Source: Morinoia aosen (lineage: Eukaryota; Arthropoda; Malacostraca; Amphipoda; Talitridae). From it: a stretch of DNA of 64,000 nucleotides. The position numbers and the translations under genes are program-made. The DNA lies in NCBI GenBank assembly GCA_030386875.1, contig CM059558.1, positions 3,233,501-3,297,500 of the forward strand, read 5' to 3'. Below are positions 1-11,689 of this stretch, piece after piece. The notes below the pieces were generated by a model. The model searched no databases. It saw only the letters and a program-made list of their open reading frames with translations, and was not told where the DNA came from. Each line of letters opens with the position of its first letter. Positions within the stretch are counted from its first letter, which is position 1.

Positions 1-208
1 AATTACCGTTGCATACCACCTTGGTCGCAAAGTTCACGCACTTTTGTAAGTCCCTTTGAAGGTATTGAGGTAGGTCTCCCCATACTAGGTTGCAGTAGTC
101 AATGCGCGATAACACTAGCGATTGAATGGCTAATTATCTTGACTTTTCGTCTAGCATACTCTTTATAGCATACTCTTGACTCTAGCATACTCTTGACTTT
201 CGTCTAGC
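1..208 (-). pseudogene. LINE-O ORF2 C-terminal fragment
   Basis: The complement encodes the part of the LINE-O ORF2 after the reverse transcriptase core (the region around RIDYCNLVWGDLPQYLQRDL), closely matching 29,790-29,945 of the full copy. A frameshift and an in-frame stop near 140-150 break it. Positions 137-208 are a small degenerate tandem of a unit ending in 'tctagcatact'. The copy continues beyond the left edge of the window. Confidence 0.8.
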
Positions 209-561
209 ATACTTTAACTTTAAGATACTCGTAAGTACTTTTCGCTCATATTGAAGCTTTTTGAACATGCGACGTAGTTCATTAGCAATTTTTTTCTTTC
301 CTGCGCTCGTGTGTACATTGGTGTTCCAGCTATGTAGCAAATATTACGGACTCTTGATCCAATAACGCGCACCCTTACAAGAGTATTTTCAGCTATGTGT
401 CACAGGGCTTTTGTGTTCTTAGTGACTCACTTTCATCTTGCATTTCCAAACCCAAATTAATTACCGCAAAGAGAGAGAGGATGTTGAATGTGAGGGTATT
501 TTAGTACATACTTTCTCTACTTCGGTCTCATTGAAGCATTTACAAAAGGCCTCGGATCTGA
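209..561. repeat. 350-bp dispersed repeat, copy 1 (partner 5236-5577)
   Basis: The segment from 'taactttaagatactcg' to 'aaaaggcctcggatctg' recurs at 5,236-5,577 in the same orientation with roughly 90% identity by eye. The two copies flank the LINE-O copy at 562-4404. They are too diverged and too long to be a target-site duplication. On the complement, copy 1 has about 61 codons open (reading about 215-400), with several silent differences against copy 2, which is frameshifted there. No family was recognised. Confidence 0.75.
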
Positions 562-1425
562 GGCCTCCGCAGAGTACCCACAAAAAACAGGTTCTCGTTA
601 TTATCTGACGCGAACTCAGAGAGCGATATACCCTCATCACAAACGAGTACAAATCATCAACAACCAACCACGTACTCGGAAGCAGTAAAATCAATACAAA
701 GAGAAAAATTGCAGCAGAATCTCGGTCAAAATCCGATAAAATATTTACAGCCAAACCGCACACATAACCACCACCAAGAGAGTGGAAATGACAAGAGCAC
801 CCCTCATTTCTCAGTCGCTCACTCAACTAAAACTGGCCACAGCCTGCAAATTCATAGCCAGGAAAGCAAGAAATCCAAACAACTCTCGTCTGAAAATGCT
901 GAATGTCAGCCTAAATATCACTCAAGCCCCATGTACTCACTCGTCAGTGCCACCATGGATGAATTAAAACGATCATTGAAAGTGAAGCTACATCCTACCA
1001 TAGCCGATGGGCACTGCCTCCTTCATGCAGTAACTCACCAGCTTAAAACAAAATCGCCCTCAAAATGGAGTTACAATTCCTTAAAAGCAGCAATAAAAAA
1101 AGAAAGCACTACAAATGAAAACAAATATGTCAATTTCCTTGCCAAGAAAAGCGGTGATCTACCTAGGCTCATAAGTAAATACATTGACGAAAAACATTTT
1201 GATCATGATGCTGGGGACTTAATACCACATATCATATCAAAGATCACTGGTAGGAGAATTTTCATCTTCGATGAGCAAGGCGATGGTATTTGGAGAACAG
1301 TAGTCGACCCCTCACCAGAAGTATCAACTAATAACCATCCGTTGATGCTTCATCGGAAAAATTATCACTACAGTACCCTTGTTGCACAAGACAAAAACAA
1401 GACTGATATCACATCATCTTCATGA
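562..1425 (+). CDS. LINE-O ORF1, 5'-truncated: OTU-type cysteine protease domain
   Basis: This is the C-terminal part of the first reading frame of a non-LTR retrotransposon. Homology to the fuller ORF1 at 32,417-34,893 starts near 571 (VPTKNRFSL) and runs without a break to the TGA at 1423-1425. The last about 155 codons form an OTU-like domain: the motif ADGHCLLHAV places the nucleophile Cys at 1015-1017, and HYSTLV places the general-base His at 1366-1368. OTU proteins are usually deubiquitinating cysteine proteases; the role in a retrotransposon is not known to me. There is no start codon of its own because the 5' part is missing; the join to the upstream repeat is at about 560. The frame continues into ORF2 after one TGA. 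Confidence 0.75.
   Translation, partial: GLRRVPTKNRFSLLSDANSESDIPSSQTSTNHQQPTTYSEAVKSIQREKLQQNLGQNPIKYLQPNRTHNHHQESGNDKSTPHFSVAHSTKTGHSLQIHSQESKKSKQLSSENAECQPKYHSSPMYSLVSATMDELKRSLKVKLHPTIADGHCLLHAVTHQLKTKSPSKWSYNSLKAAIKKESTTNENKYVNFLAKKSGDLPRLISKYIDEKHFDHDAGDLIPHIISKITGRRIFIFDEQGDGIWRTVVDPSPEVSTNNHPLMLHRKNYHYSTLVAQDKNKTDITSSS
1423..1425 (+). promoter_or_regulatory. In-frame TGA between ORF1 and ORF2 (readthrough candidate)
   Basis: The codons run TCA TGA CAA and stay open in the same frame into the endonuclease. The second copy has TCT TGA CAG at the matching place (32,417-32,419 on the minus strand), also in frame. A C after the stop and a following CAR codon are known to favour readthrough in other systems. 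This site is described from sequence only; no expression evidence exists here. Confidence 0.5.
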
Positions 1426-4404
1426 CAAAATACTGTTGTCCAGTTAAATGGCAGTCTCTCAAATACACCAGATGCTAGACTTGACACTCTGGGCAACAAT
1501 GATAAAATCAATAAATCCACGAAACAGTCCCTACCAAAAAATCCCTCTGATGCCACAAATAATCGCCCAAAAATAAAAAACATTAAAATTAAACAGATAA
1601 ATGCTCGTAGCCTCTTTAGTAAGCTGGATGACATTAGAGTAATGTTGGTCACAGAAGACATTGACATTTTATGTGTTTCCGAGACATGGTTTGATTCGCG
1701 AACTCAGAGCTCCTTTTTCAATATTCCCGATTACGTGCTGTACCGCCATGACGGCGTTAAAAATAGCAAAGGTAGTGGTTCTTGTATTTTCGTAAAAGAA
1801 ATTTACCAGTCGTCTTTACTTTTAACAAACGAAGTGTGCGAGGGCATAGAGATGGTTTGGTTGAAAGTGCAAATAAATAAACATAAATCCATCATTACCG
1901 GCAGGCTTTACCGGCACCCATCAGCTTCTCTACCAACAACAGTAGAGTTCATTGAGAAAATTTTCAAAGAAATTTTAGCTACAAAAATGTCATTCTTTGC
2001 TTTCGGTGATTTTAATATTGACCTAACGGATGAAGAAAATCAGCTTAGCAGACTGTTGTACAAACTAAACCTTTCACAAATGGTTGAAGAACCGAATCGC
2101 GTTACAAGAGTATCTAAGACTCTCCTCGATCTAGTAATCACAAACAAACCTACGGCAATACTTAGTACAGTAATATCACCCTCTGTCGCCGATCACCACT
2201 CTGTAGAATGTAAAATTAATATTGCAAAGGAAAGACAAAACTATCGTCTCATGACTTACCGCCTAAAAAGTCAATATTCGCCGGAACTATTTAATGAAAA
2301 ACTTCTAAACAGGCTCACCGAATTTCAGAGCATGATGCAATCTGACGATGTGGACATTCATGTTTCTATCTTTAACGAGAACTTTACAGCAGCTCTAAAT
2401 GAATGCGCTCCTTATATCACCAAAAAAACTAGGCCAAAACGCACTCTGTGGATTACCAGCGAAATCAAAGACCTAAGCAGAATAAAGAAAATTTACTTGC
2501 GAGAGTATAAAGAAAACAGGTCAAACATTACTTTATACAGGAGATATAAAGAACTTGGAAAGATTCTTCGGAAGAAAATCACGCAAGCAAAACAAACTCA
2601 CTTCCACCAAGAACTATTCATGGCAAAAAATAATCCAAAACGTACATGGGAAATCATTAGTGAGGTGGCTCAATATAAAAACTTAGAGCGCAAAAGTGAT
2701 TGTGAAAATCCTTTGGAAAAAGCCACTGAGTTCAACACTTTCTTTTCAAAAGTAGGTGCCCAAGTCTTCGATGAAGTGAGCAAAACCAGTCCAAGGAAAT
2801 GGACAGTTGAAAGTTCATGCCCTACTGCACTTTCAAAGGCTGGCGCCCTGTGGAAGCCACGCCCTATCGATTTACCAGAGTTAAAAACTATTTTATACTC
2901 ATTGAAAAACACAAAAGCAGTTGGACATGATGGAATCAACCTCCTATACATAAAAGACAGTTTTCCAGTCACAGCACCATTTATTCGTTTGATTATCAAC
3001 ACATCAATAGCTACTAACAAGTTTCCAAAACAATGGAAACACTCTATAATTAGACCGTTGCATAAAACTGGTGACATAAATACAGCATCAAATTACAGGC
3101 CCATTAGCCTTTCACCTGTCCTGTCCAAAATATTAGAAAAAGTAGTAACGAATCAACTGTCATCTCACCTGGACGAGTCAAATTTACTTCATCGAAATCA
3201 ATATGCCTATAGGAAGAACACTAGCACTCAAGACGCCCTGCTTAACATCACTGAAAAAATATACAACGACATCGATCAAAAAAATGTAACACTTCTGCTG
3301 CTACTTGATTTCTCTAAAGCATTCGACAGCGTCGAACATAATCAACTCCTACGAAAAATACTGAACTTAGGAGTGGATACACAGTGGTTTAAAAGTTACC
3401 TTTCAAATCGGTCTCATGCAGTCCTCTTAGATAACAAGTTGTCCCCATTCCTTCAAAACAGCTTTGGTGTCCCTCAAGGATCAATTCTGGGCCCGCTACT
3501 GTTTTCAATTTTCATAAACGATTTCCCTCCAATGCCTTCTAACACATGAATCTCCATGTATGCAGATGACGTCCAAATTGCAATGACAAGTTCTGTAGCA
3601 GAAATACCACAGACGAAAAAAGGAGCTGAAGCTCTATTGATCAGCCTCAAGTCATGGTACGACCAAAATGGTCTCAAGCTAAACGCGAACAAAACACAAT
3701 TCATTATTTTTGGGTCAAAGCATTCAATAAACAACATTCGAAATCTAGATCTAACTCTTACAGTTGGGAATGATACAATTCACCCATCAGAAAAAGTAAA
3801 AAATTTAGGTATTTGGTTCGATAGAAACATGTCCTTCAAATCCCACGTTGATAAAACCTGCAACGCAATTCACGGGACCTTACTGTTTTTCAATCGTATA
3901 AAAAATATGCTTGACGAAGAATCTAGATTGTTGGCCGTTCATTCTTTGGTCTTATCACGTATTGACTACTGTAGCCTGGTCTGGGGAGGTATATCGAAAG
4001 ATCTTCAGAAAGACCTACAAAAATGCATGAATTTTGCAGCAAAGGTTGTATGCAACGGTAAATTCAAAAAGCATGACCACGTAACACCTCTCCTGCAAAA
4101 ACTTGGCTGGGCTCCGATTCGGGAAAGGTTCCAGGCGCACAAAGCCCAATACGTTTTCTCCTCTTTATATCTTCCTCATAGCAGTGCTGAAATAGTGGAA
4201 TACCACTCCCCTACCATCACGAACCAAAGGCCGAACAGGAGACGTGATGTCTCAATCAAATACCGTTCATCTAACATCGGGCAGAAGGCTCTGTCAGTAT
4301 CAGGCGCCTTACTATGGAACAGACTCCCCCAGAGCTTCAAAACCCCTCAAACACTGAGAGAATTCAAAACTAAAATGGCTTTCTATCTTGCGTCAACACA
4401 ATAA
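1426..4404 (+). pseudogene. LINE-O ORF2: EEP endonuclease + reverse transcriptase, one nonsense mutation
   Basis: The polyprotein would nick target DNA and reverse-transcribe its RNA. In order: a linker of about 60 codons conserved with the other copy; an exonuclease-endonuclease-phosphatase domain (NARSL, LCVSETWFD, FFAFGDFNIDL, VADHHSVEC; about 1600-2240); a reverse transcriptase (NYRPISL, LLLDFSKAFDSV, FGVPQGSILGPLLFSIFIND, YADD at 3559-3570); and a C-terminal region ending in GALLWNRLP. The first ATG (1642) lies inside the endonuclease, after the conserved NARSL, so translation must start earlier. The single defect is TGA at 3547-3549, where both other copies have an Arg codon (CGT or CGA family) just before YADD. 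No RNase H was seen. The family looks like the CR1/Jockey group; the clade is inference. Confidence 0.85.
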
Positions 4405-5235
4405 GTGTGAACTGCAGCACGGGCTGGAGGAGTGCGTACATGCAGTACGTGTGTGCGTATATGCGTATGGATATCGGTGTACGTATGTGCGTGTCTGTAT
4501 GTTTAGAACGTATTCCCTTTTAAAATGCTCATGTTGATCCTGTTGTGACGCAGTGTCGTCCTTTACACTCTTCCAGTGTGCTTTCGGCCACACCATTTGA
4601 GGTTGTTTTGACTTTCTCGTTTTGCCCCAGCAATCTTGGTAATGTTACGGTTGGCATTGTACATCGGTCCCTCTCATCTATTTTGAATCCGGTAAATTTT
4701 TCTGTGCCAAAGCTTGTAGTATACGAAATTTAAATTTTTCCGTTATTGTAAAATCGTTCATTTCATCCATGCCAGGTATTTTAGCTTACCAGTTGATACA
4801 AAACAATGTAAAACTGCCTATAACATCAACCTAGCAGTCAAAGATGCAAATTAATTTTGGATCTACCCGTTGTACCTTCAACCTTTAATCCCTCATTTCA
4901 CTAGTTCCAACGTTCGCAAGCTCAAATTTCAATATGGAAATGCACCAACTGGAGTGTTCTTAACAACGCATCACATGCGCAATGTTTTCCTGACCCCTTG
5001 AAATAAAATCCAGTGTTAAAATCAGACCAACACAACGGAGAAAATGCATTTATCTACGTACTTTTCTCCTAATTATTTGTTCCAAAACTCAACCGATAGA
5101 AATATTACGATCCTCATGTATTTGATATCAACACAATGGAAGGAATGCATTTTCTTTGTACTTTTCTCCCAACCTTTTGTTTCAAAATCAATCAATATAA
5201 ATATTTCGATCCTCACGTATTCGATCTCAAGTCAT
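4405..5235 (+). other. Region 3' of LINE-O copy A, with two ~94-bp tandem repeats
   Basis: No gene was seen. 4430-4510 is rich in GT and GTAT runs like the 3' UTR of the other LINE-O copies, so part of it may be 3' UTR, but the rest does not match them clearly. 5038-5131 and 5131-5226 are two diverged tandem units (both with 'gtacttttctcc' and 'cgatcctcacgtatt'-like strings) related to modules at 6633-6725 and 9345-9440. Confidence 0.45.
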
Positions 5236-5577
5236 GATCTTAACTTTAAGATACTCGTAAGTACTGTTCGCTCATATTGAAGCTTTTTGAACATGCGACG
5301 GAGTTCATTAGCATTTTTTTTTGTGTATATTGGTGTTCCAGCTGTGTAGCAAATATTACGGGCTCGTGATCCAATAACACGCACCCTAACAAGAGTATTT
5401 TCAGCTATGTGTCACAGGGATTTTGTATTCTCAGTGACTCACTTTCATCTTGCATTTCCAAAACCAAATTAATTAACGCAAAGAGAGAGAGAGCGGATGT
5501 CAAATGTGAGGGTATTTTAGTACATACTTTCTCTACTTCGATCTCGTTGAAACATTTAAAAAGGCCTCGGATCTGAC
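5236..5577. repeat. 350-bp dispersed repeat, copy 2
   Basis: Same sequence as 209-561, with a deletion near 5310 that removes about 12 bases. It runs straight into the 1.25-kb tandem unit starting at 5573, so this is probably the parental arrangement and copy 1 the derived one. Confidence 0.75.
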
Positions 5578-6821
5578 GAATGTCATAACTTTGAAAATCA
5601 TCATTTTAATCTTCTTATTCTGGTCTCGAATTGCTGTCGTAAGCTTTGTGTGGTAAACTCTTCTTACCTTTTTATTCTCGTGAATACACTACGACAACAC
5701 TAATTTTAAATAGTTAACTTTTGCACGGTTCCACCTATGTTGAAAACATTACATCTTGCGATGTAAACAATACTTTTCATGTCTTTAACCCCGATGTACT
5801 CTTTGCGAAAGTACTATTTGCGCAAGTAAGAAATATCATAACCATTTTGTGTTTTGTTTTAGCAATTATAATCGTTGGGACACCTTGCATAGGGATGAAA
5901 GATCGGATGTGGGCTTTCACCGGATGTAAGATATAAACAAATGTAAGCGTAACCAAATGTAGAGGCATGACCGGATGCGCGGCATCACCGGAAGAGGGAG
6001 TGAAGTGTTGTCGGATGGGCGAAAGGAATCCTGGATTTTGGAGTTGATAATTTATTAGAAAAATAATACGCTCCATTTCCATTTCCGGGCACCACAGATG
6101 AAGTACTAGTAATTGTGGAAAGCAACCTCATTCCGCTGCGTGGAACCAACAGTTGTGGTGCTCATTTTGTTCGACCGGAGTAAGCAAGATCAATATTAGA
6201 ATGACTTAACGAACGTAAAATAAGATAAATTTTCAATCCCTAGCAAAAATTTCAGAAATTGAAACTTAGAAATTGAAACACAGAAACTGAAACTTAGTGC
6301 CGCCCTCCAAATGCAAACGATCCTCTTATACATATTATTGTTTATTTTTTACTAACTTGCGCTTCTCCCTAAATCCTGTGTCGACAACCATCATGTGTAT
6401 TACGATAACCATGTATGAATAGCAATTAGGGATCTATATCATATGTTCCAACACTTAACATGGATATTACGATAACCATGTATAAATAGCAATTAAGGGT
6501 TTCTATGCTAAGGTATTTGAATGCATTTTTCGCTTTCATTTTTCAATACTTGTGCGTACTAATGAAAGTGTTTTTCAAATGAACGTCGCGAGGATTGTGC
6601 TCTCCTAGTTCAAAATCAGATTAGGCAAGGAAAGGAACTCAATTTTGTTGTACTTTTCTATCAATCATTTCGTTTCAACATTTTACACGGGTATTACGAT
6701 ACCAATGTGTTATAATCATTTAAGGATGTTAATGTTAAGGTGTTTTAAAAACCAATGTATCGACATTTCATGTTTGTACTTTATTGGAAATAAAATGTTT
6801 TTCTTTCTTTTCTTTCTTTTT
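5573..6821. repeat. 1.25-kb tandem unit 1
   Basis: Starts at 'ctgacgaatgtcataact' and ends in a TTTC-rich run; the next unit starts at 6822 with the same string (period 1249 bp). It contains shorter internal modules near 6360-6490 ('attacgataaccatgtat' twice). No convincing coding sequence; short open frames at 5721-5936 and 6645-6857 are also found in unit 2 but show no protein features. Confidence 0.8.
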
Positions 6822-7220
6822 CTGACGAATATCATAACTTTACTGATCATCATTTAAATCTCCTTATTCTGGTCTCAAATTGATGTCGTAAGCTTTGTGT
6901 GGTAAACTCTTCTTACCTTTTTATTCTCGTGAATACACTACGACAACACTAATTTTAAATAGTTAACTTTTGTACGGTTCCACCTATGTTTAAAATATTA
7001 CAGCTAGCGATGCAAAACAATACTTTTCATGTCTTTAACCCCGATGTACTCTTTGTGCCAGTAAAATTAGCGCAAGTAAGAAATATCATAACCATTTTGT
7101 GTTTTGTGATAGCAAATATTATCGTTGGGACACCTTACATAGGGATGAAAGATCGGATGTGGGCTTTCACCGGATGTAAGATATAAACAAATGTGAAGCG
7201 TAACCAAATGTAGAGGCATG

Positions 7221-8686
7221 TGTGGTGTTCTCCCCCAGGCTGCAACACGCTTCGGGCAGACTTTGAGCTATCTTTTTCGTGATAGGATAGCCCGAAGCGA
7301 GTGCCTGAGGTACAACCGTATCCGGCAGGATTTGGACAACACGGGGGTAAGATGGTAATTATATTGGTGACTGTTAGGAACACGGAACACGGACCATTAC
7401 ACAGGGCCCTCGGTGACTACTATGAGCACTGTTCGTTACTCGTAAATTACGTAATGATTGGAACACAGCACTAATACTTGATGGTTGAAATACAATACTA
7501 TTCGAGAAGTACGTAATGATGGAAACACAATCCTATGTGAGAATAGTACAAATATGTGGTGATTGAAGTACAATCCTATTCGAGAATGACATGAATTGAA
7601 ACACAATCCTATGCGAGAATAGCACAAATACGTGATGATTGAAGCACAATCCTATTCGGGAATGACGTAATGATTGAAACACAATCCTATGCGAGAATAA
7701 CACAAATACGTGATGATTGAAGCACAATCCTATTCGGGAATGACGTAATGATTGAAACACAATCCTATGCGAGAATAGCACAAATACGTGATGATTGAAG
7801 CACAATCCTATTCGGGAATGACGTAATGATTGAAACACAATCCTATGCGAGAATAGTACTAATACGTGATGATTGAAATACAATCCTATTCGAGAATTAC
7901 GTAATGAATGAAACAAGCACCAATAGCGGGTAACGTCCGCGAGGACGCTACTTACGAACGCAGCGGCGAGACGTGATGATTGGTGCTACGTCGTGTGACT
8001 GTTACGATCAGGTCAGCTGGTGAGCTCGCGGGGCGCCGAGACGAGGCTAGTCAGCTGGGTCGGGCCCAGCCGCCACGCGGTTCACCGTGGTAGCTGGTAA
8101 GTAGCTGCGGCGAGGCTAGCCGGCCGGAGCGGGCGAGAGATGTCGTAGAGCGGCTTGGTCGACGACGCCGGCGCGGGGCGTTGCAACGTGACTTTTTTAA
8201 GGCTTTGAAACACCTTGAAGCGTCAAGACGCTACTAGGTTTAAGACCTTGCAACACCTTGGGGCGTCGATAGGCAGGGCCGGTCTCCGGAGCTTGGTGCA
8301 GGTACGCGAGAGACAAAGTCGATCTCGGAAGCTAGATGCAGGAACATGAGGCTGGTGCTGGAGATGTGACTTGAACGAGGACGAGGGCTTGAGTGAGTGC
8401 GAGCCTTGTTGGGGTCGCCTTATGTAGGCCTCGAGTGCAAGCCTTGAATCCGGGCGTGAGTCCTGATTGGTCGCGAGTTTGTGGGCCTGTGGTGCTGGAG
8501 GCAGGAAGCCGTTGTAGCTTACGGGCACCTTTTCTCATAGTCGCGAGGCGGCTTCTCTCAGGTCCCGTGTTTGGTTGACTAGGCGCTTCGGGTCCGGAGG
8601 TGCTCTGGAACGGATGCGGTTGTAGTCTGGAGGCAGCTTTTCTCAGGTCTTGTGGAGGTCCGCGGCTTGCCGCTGGGATCACCACA
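7221..8686. mobile_element. Insertion with TGTGGTG/CACCACA ends and CATG duplication (solo LTR or Ginger-like element)
   Basis: The insert begins TGTGGTGTTC and ends GATCACCACA, so the ends are inverted for at least 7 bases and start TG / end CA. It is flanked by CATG at 7217-7220 and 8687-8690, where unit 1 has a single CATG. A 4-bp duplication with TGT...ACA ends fits a solo LTR of a Ty3/gypsy element, or a non-autonomous Ginger-type DNA transposon, whose integrase is related. It is 1,466 bp long, carries a 78-bp minisatellite at 7440-7915 and a GC-rich stretch at 7925-8200, and has no credible gene. Solo LTR is my preferred reading. Confidence 0.75.
7440..7915. repeat. 78-bp minisatellite (two 39-bp half units)
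   Basis: Units such as 'cgtgatgattgaagcacaat' recur at 7631, 7709 and 7787 (exact period 78). Each unit is two related 39-bp halves, one with 'attcgggaatgacgtaa' and one with 'atgcgagaatagcac'. Because 78 is a multiple of 3, the complement stays open, but the apparent 127-residue protein is only the repeat translated. Confidence 0.9.
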
Positions 8687-9540
8687 CATGACCGGATGCG
8701 GGGCATCACCGGAAGAGGAGTGAAGTGTTGTCGGATGGGCGAAAGGAATTTTTGGATTTTGGAGTTGATAATTTATTAGAAAAAAATAAGCTACATTTCC
8801 TTTTCCGGGCACCACAGATGAAGTACTAGTAATTGTGGAAAGCAACCTCATTCCGCTGCGTGGAACCAACAGTTGTGATGCTCATTTTATTCGACAGGAA
8901 TAAGTAGGATCAATATTAGAATGACTTAGCGCACGTACAATAAGATAAATTTTCACTTCCTAGCATAAATGTCAGAAATTGAAACTTAGAAATTGAAACA
9001 CAGAAACTGAAACTTAGTGCCGCCCTCCAAATGCAAACGATCCTCTTATACATATTATTGTTTATTTTTTATTAACTTGTGCTTCTCCATAAATCCTGTA
9101 TCGACAACTATCATGTGTATCACGATAACCATGTATGAATAGCAATTAAAGATCTAAATCATATGTTCCAACACTTAACATGGGTATTACGATAACCATG
9201 CAATAGCAATTGAGGGTTTCTATGTTAAGGTATTTGAATGCATTTTTTGCTTTCATTTTTCAATACTTGTGCGTACTAATGAAAGTGTTTTTCAAATGAG
9301 CGTCGCGAGGATTGTGCTCTCTCAGTTCAAAATCAGATTAGGCAAGGAAAGGAACTCAATTTTGTTGTACTTTTCTATTAATCATTTTGTTTCAACATTC
9401 TACACGGGTATTACGATACCAATGTGTTATAATCATTTAAGGATGTTAATTTTAAGGTGTTTTAAAAACCAATGTATCGACATTTCATGTTTGTACTTTA
9501 TTGGAAATAAAATGTTTTTCTTTCTTTTTTTTTCTTTCTT

Positions 9541-11474
9541 ATGCGATGAAAAAGCATCAAAGTTCTATAAATTTTGTTGCAAGTATTCTCAACATGAGAT
9601 TTGAAGGACATGTTTCTATCGAACCAGATACCTAGATTTTTAACTTTTTCTGATGCATTAATTTCATCATTTCCGACTGCAGGAGTAAGATCCGAAGTTT
9701 TTTTAATTGCATCTTTGGATCCAAAAATAATGCATTGTGTTTTATTATCATTTAATTTGAGACCATTTCGGTCGTACCATGATTTCAGGCTAGTCAGTAT
9801 AGCTTCGGCTTTAATTTGCGTCTGTGGTGTTTCCGACACCGAACTTGTTATTGCAATTTGAACATCATCTGCATACGTTGAGATCCGTGTGTTAGAAGGC
9901 ATGGGAAGGAAATCATTAATGAAAATAGAAAACAGTAGCGGACCAAGAATGAATCCTTGGGGAACGCCAAAACTGTTTTGAATGAATGGGGACAATTTGT
10001 TTTCTATGCGGACTGCATGAAATCGATTTTTTTAGAGAGATCGAGTAGCAGCAAGAGTATTACATTCCTTTGATCGATGTCACTGTATATTTTTTCAGAG
10101 ATATTGAGCAGAGCGTCTTGAGTGCTAGTATTTCTTCTATAGGCGTATTGATTTTGGTGGAGTAGATTTGACTCGTCCAGGTGAAATGAGAGTTGATTTG
10201 TCACCACTTTCTCCAATAGTTTGGACATGACAGGCAAAAGACTGATGGACCTGTAGTTTGATGCTGTATTTAGGTCACCACTTTTATGCAACGGTCTAAT
10301 AATGGAGCGTTTCCATAGGTTTGAAAACGTGTTGGTTACTATTGCTGTATTAATTATCAGACGAATCCATGGTGCTGTAACAGGGAAACTGTCTTTGATA
10401 TATTGAAGACTGATACCATCATGTCCAACTGCGTTTTTGTCTTTTAGTGAGTATAAGATATTTCGCAACTCCGGTAAATCGACAGGGCGTGGTCTCCACT
10501 TGATATCAGTCCACGAGGGTGCAGTGGGGCATGAATTTTCAATTGTCGTTTCATCTGGATTGGTGCACACCTCACTAAAAACTAGAGCCCCTACTTTTGA
10601 AAAGAATGTGTTGAAATCCGTGGCTGTTGCCAAGGGATTTTCAAAATTACTTATACGATCTAAATTTTTATATGGGGCTACCTCACTAATGATTTCCCAA
10701 GTTCGTTTCGGGTTATTTTTAGCCGTTATCAGTTTCTGGTGGAAGTGAGTTTGTTTTGCTTCAGTGATTTTACCTTCGAAGAATTTTTTCATCTTTTTTA
10801 TATATCTTGTATAAGGTACTGTTTGATCTATTGTTTATGTACTCTCGAAAGTTAGCTTTCTTTATTCTGCTCATCTCTTTAATTTCGTCAGTTATCCAAA
10901 CAGTCCGTTTTGGCTTGTTTTTTTGGTGACGTAAGGTGCACATTCATCGAGAGCTGCTGTGAAGTTTTCGTTGAAGATGGACACTTGAATGTCAACATCG
11001 TCAGATTGCATCATTTTCTGTAATTCGGTGGACATATCGAGTAGTTTTTCTTGAAATAGTTCTGCTGAGTAGTGCCTTTTCGAGCGATAAGTCATTAAGC
11101 GGTATTTTTGTCTTTCCTTTGCAATATTAATTTCACATTCTATGGAGTGGTGATAGGAAATAGAATGTGATATTACAGTACTAAGTATTGCGGTGGGATT
11201 ATTTGTGATTGTTAGATCGAGGAGAGTTGCAGAGACTTTAGTGATGCGAGTTGGTTCTATGACCATTTGTGATAGGCTTAGTTTAAACAATAGTTTGCTT
11301 AGCTGATTGTTTTTGTCCGTTAGGTCAACATTAAAATCTCCGAAAGCAAAGAATTACTTTTTTGCCTGAAGGATTTCTTTGAAGGTTTCCTCAATGAAAT
11401 CTAGTGTTAGATTTAGGAGAGACGATGGGTGCCAGTAAAGGCTGCCAATGATTATTGATTTGTGTTTATTTTCC
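9541..11474 (-). pseudogene. LINE-O copy C, ORF2 fragment truncated at both ends
   Basis: Covers ORF2 from the endonuclease (NKHKSIIIGS-like region at about 11,470) to just past the reverse transcriptase core (about 9541), very like the copy at 29,950-31,975. Defects include a deletion of about 90 bp near 10,017-10,027 that removes the region after the AFDSV motif, frameshifts near 10,800-10,900 and 11,290, and truncation at a TTTC-rich tract at 9520-9540. YADD is present as TYADD. It abuts tandem unit 2 directly. Confidence 0.85.
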
Positions 11475-11689
11475 AACGAGAAGCTAGAGCTAAATTGACT
11501 CCTGAACTACGTTTCTAAATTCTACGGAATAATGCAGAGCAACACCGAGTAGCTAGAGAGAGCTTAACACATGAAAGAAGCGAGGAAATTCTTCGGCATT
11601 CGGCAATTCTTTGCTGGACAACATCGAATGGCACGAGAGAATTTAACTAAAGAAAAAAGAACAAATTATTGACCGTAAATTAATGGGCA

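Larger units (their letters stand above)
6822..9540. repeat. 1.25-kb tandem unit 2, interrupted by a 1,466-bp insertion
   Basis: Aligns with 5573-6821 in two pieces, 6822-7220 and 8687-9540. The break falls after 'gtagaggcatg', which is uninterrupted in unit 1 ('gaggcatgaccggatg', about 5965-5980). Unit 1 therefore serves as the empty site for the insertion at 7221-8686. Confidence 0.85.

Noticed and set aside
209-5577. The 350-bp repeats flanking LINE-O copy A as a target-site duplication
   Set aside because: Far too long and about 10% diverged; more likely an older duplication of the flank.
7533-7916. 127-codon minus-strand frame with HSRIGLCFNHHVFVLF repeats
   Set aside because: Translation of the 78-bp minisatellite inside the 1,466-bp insertion.
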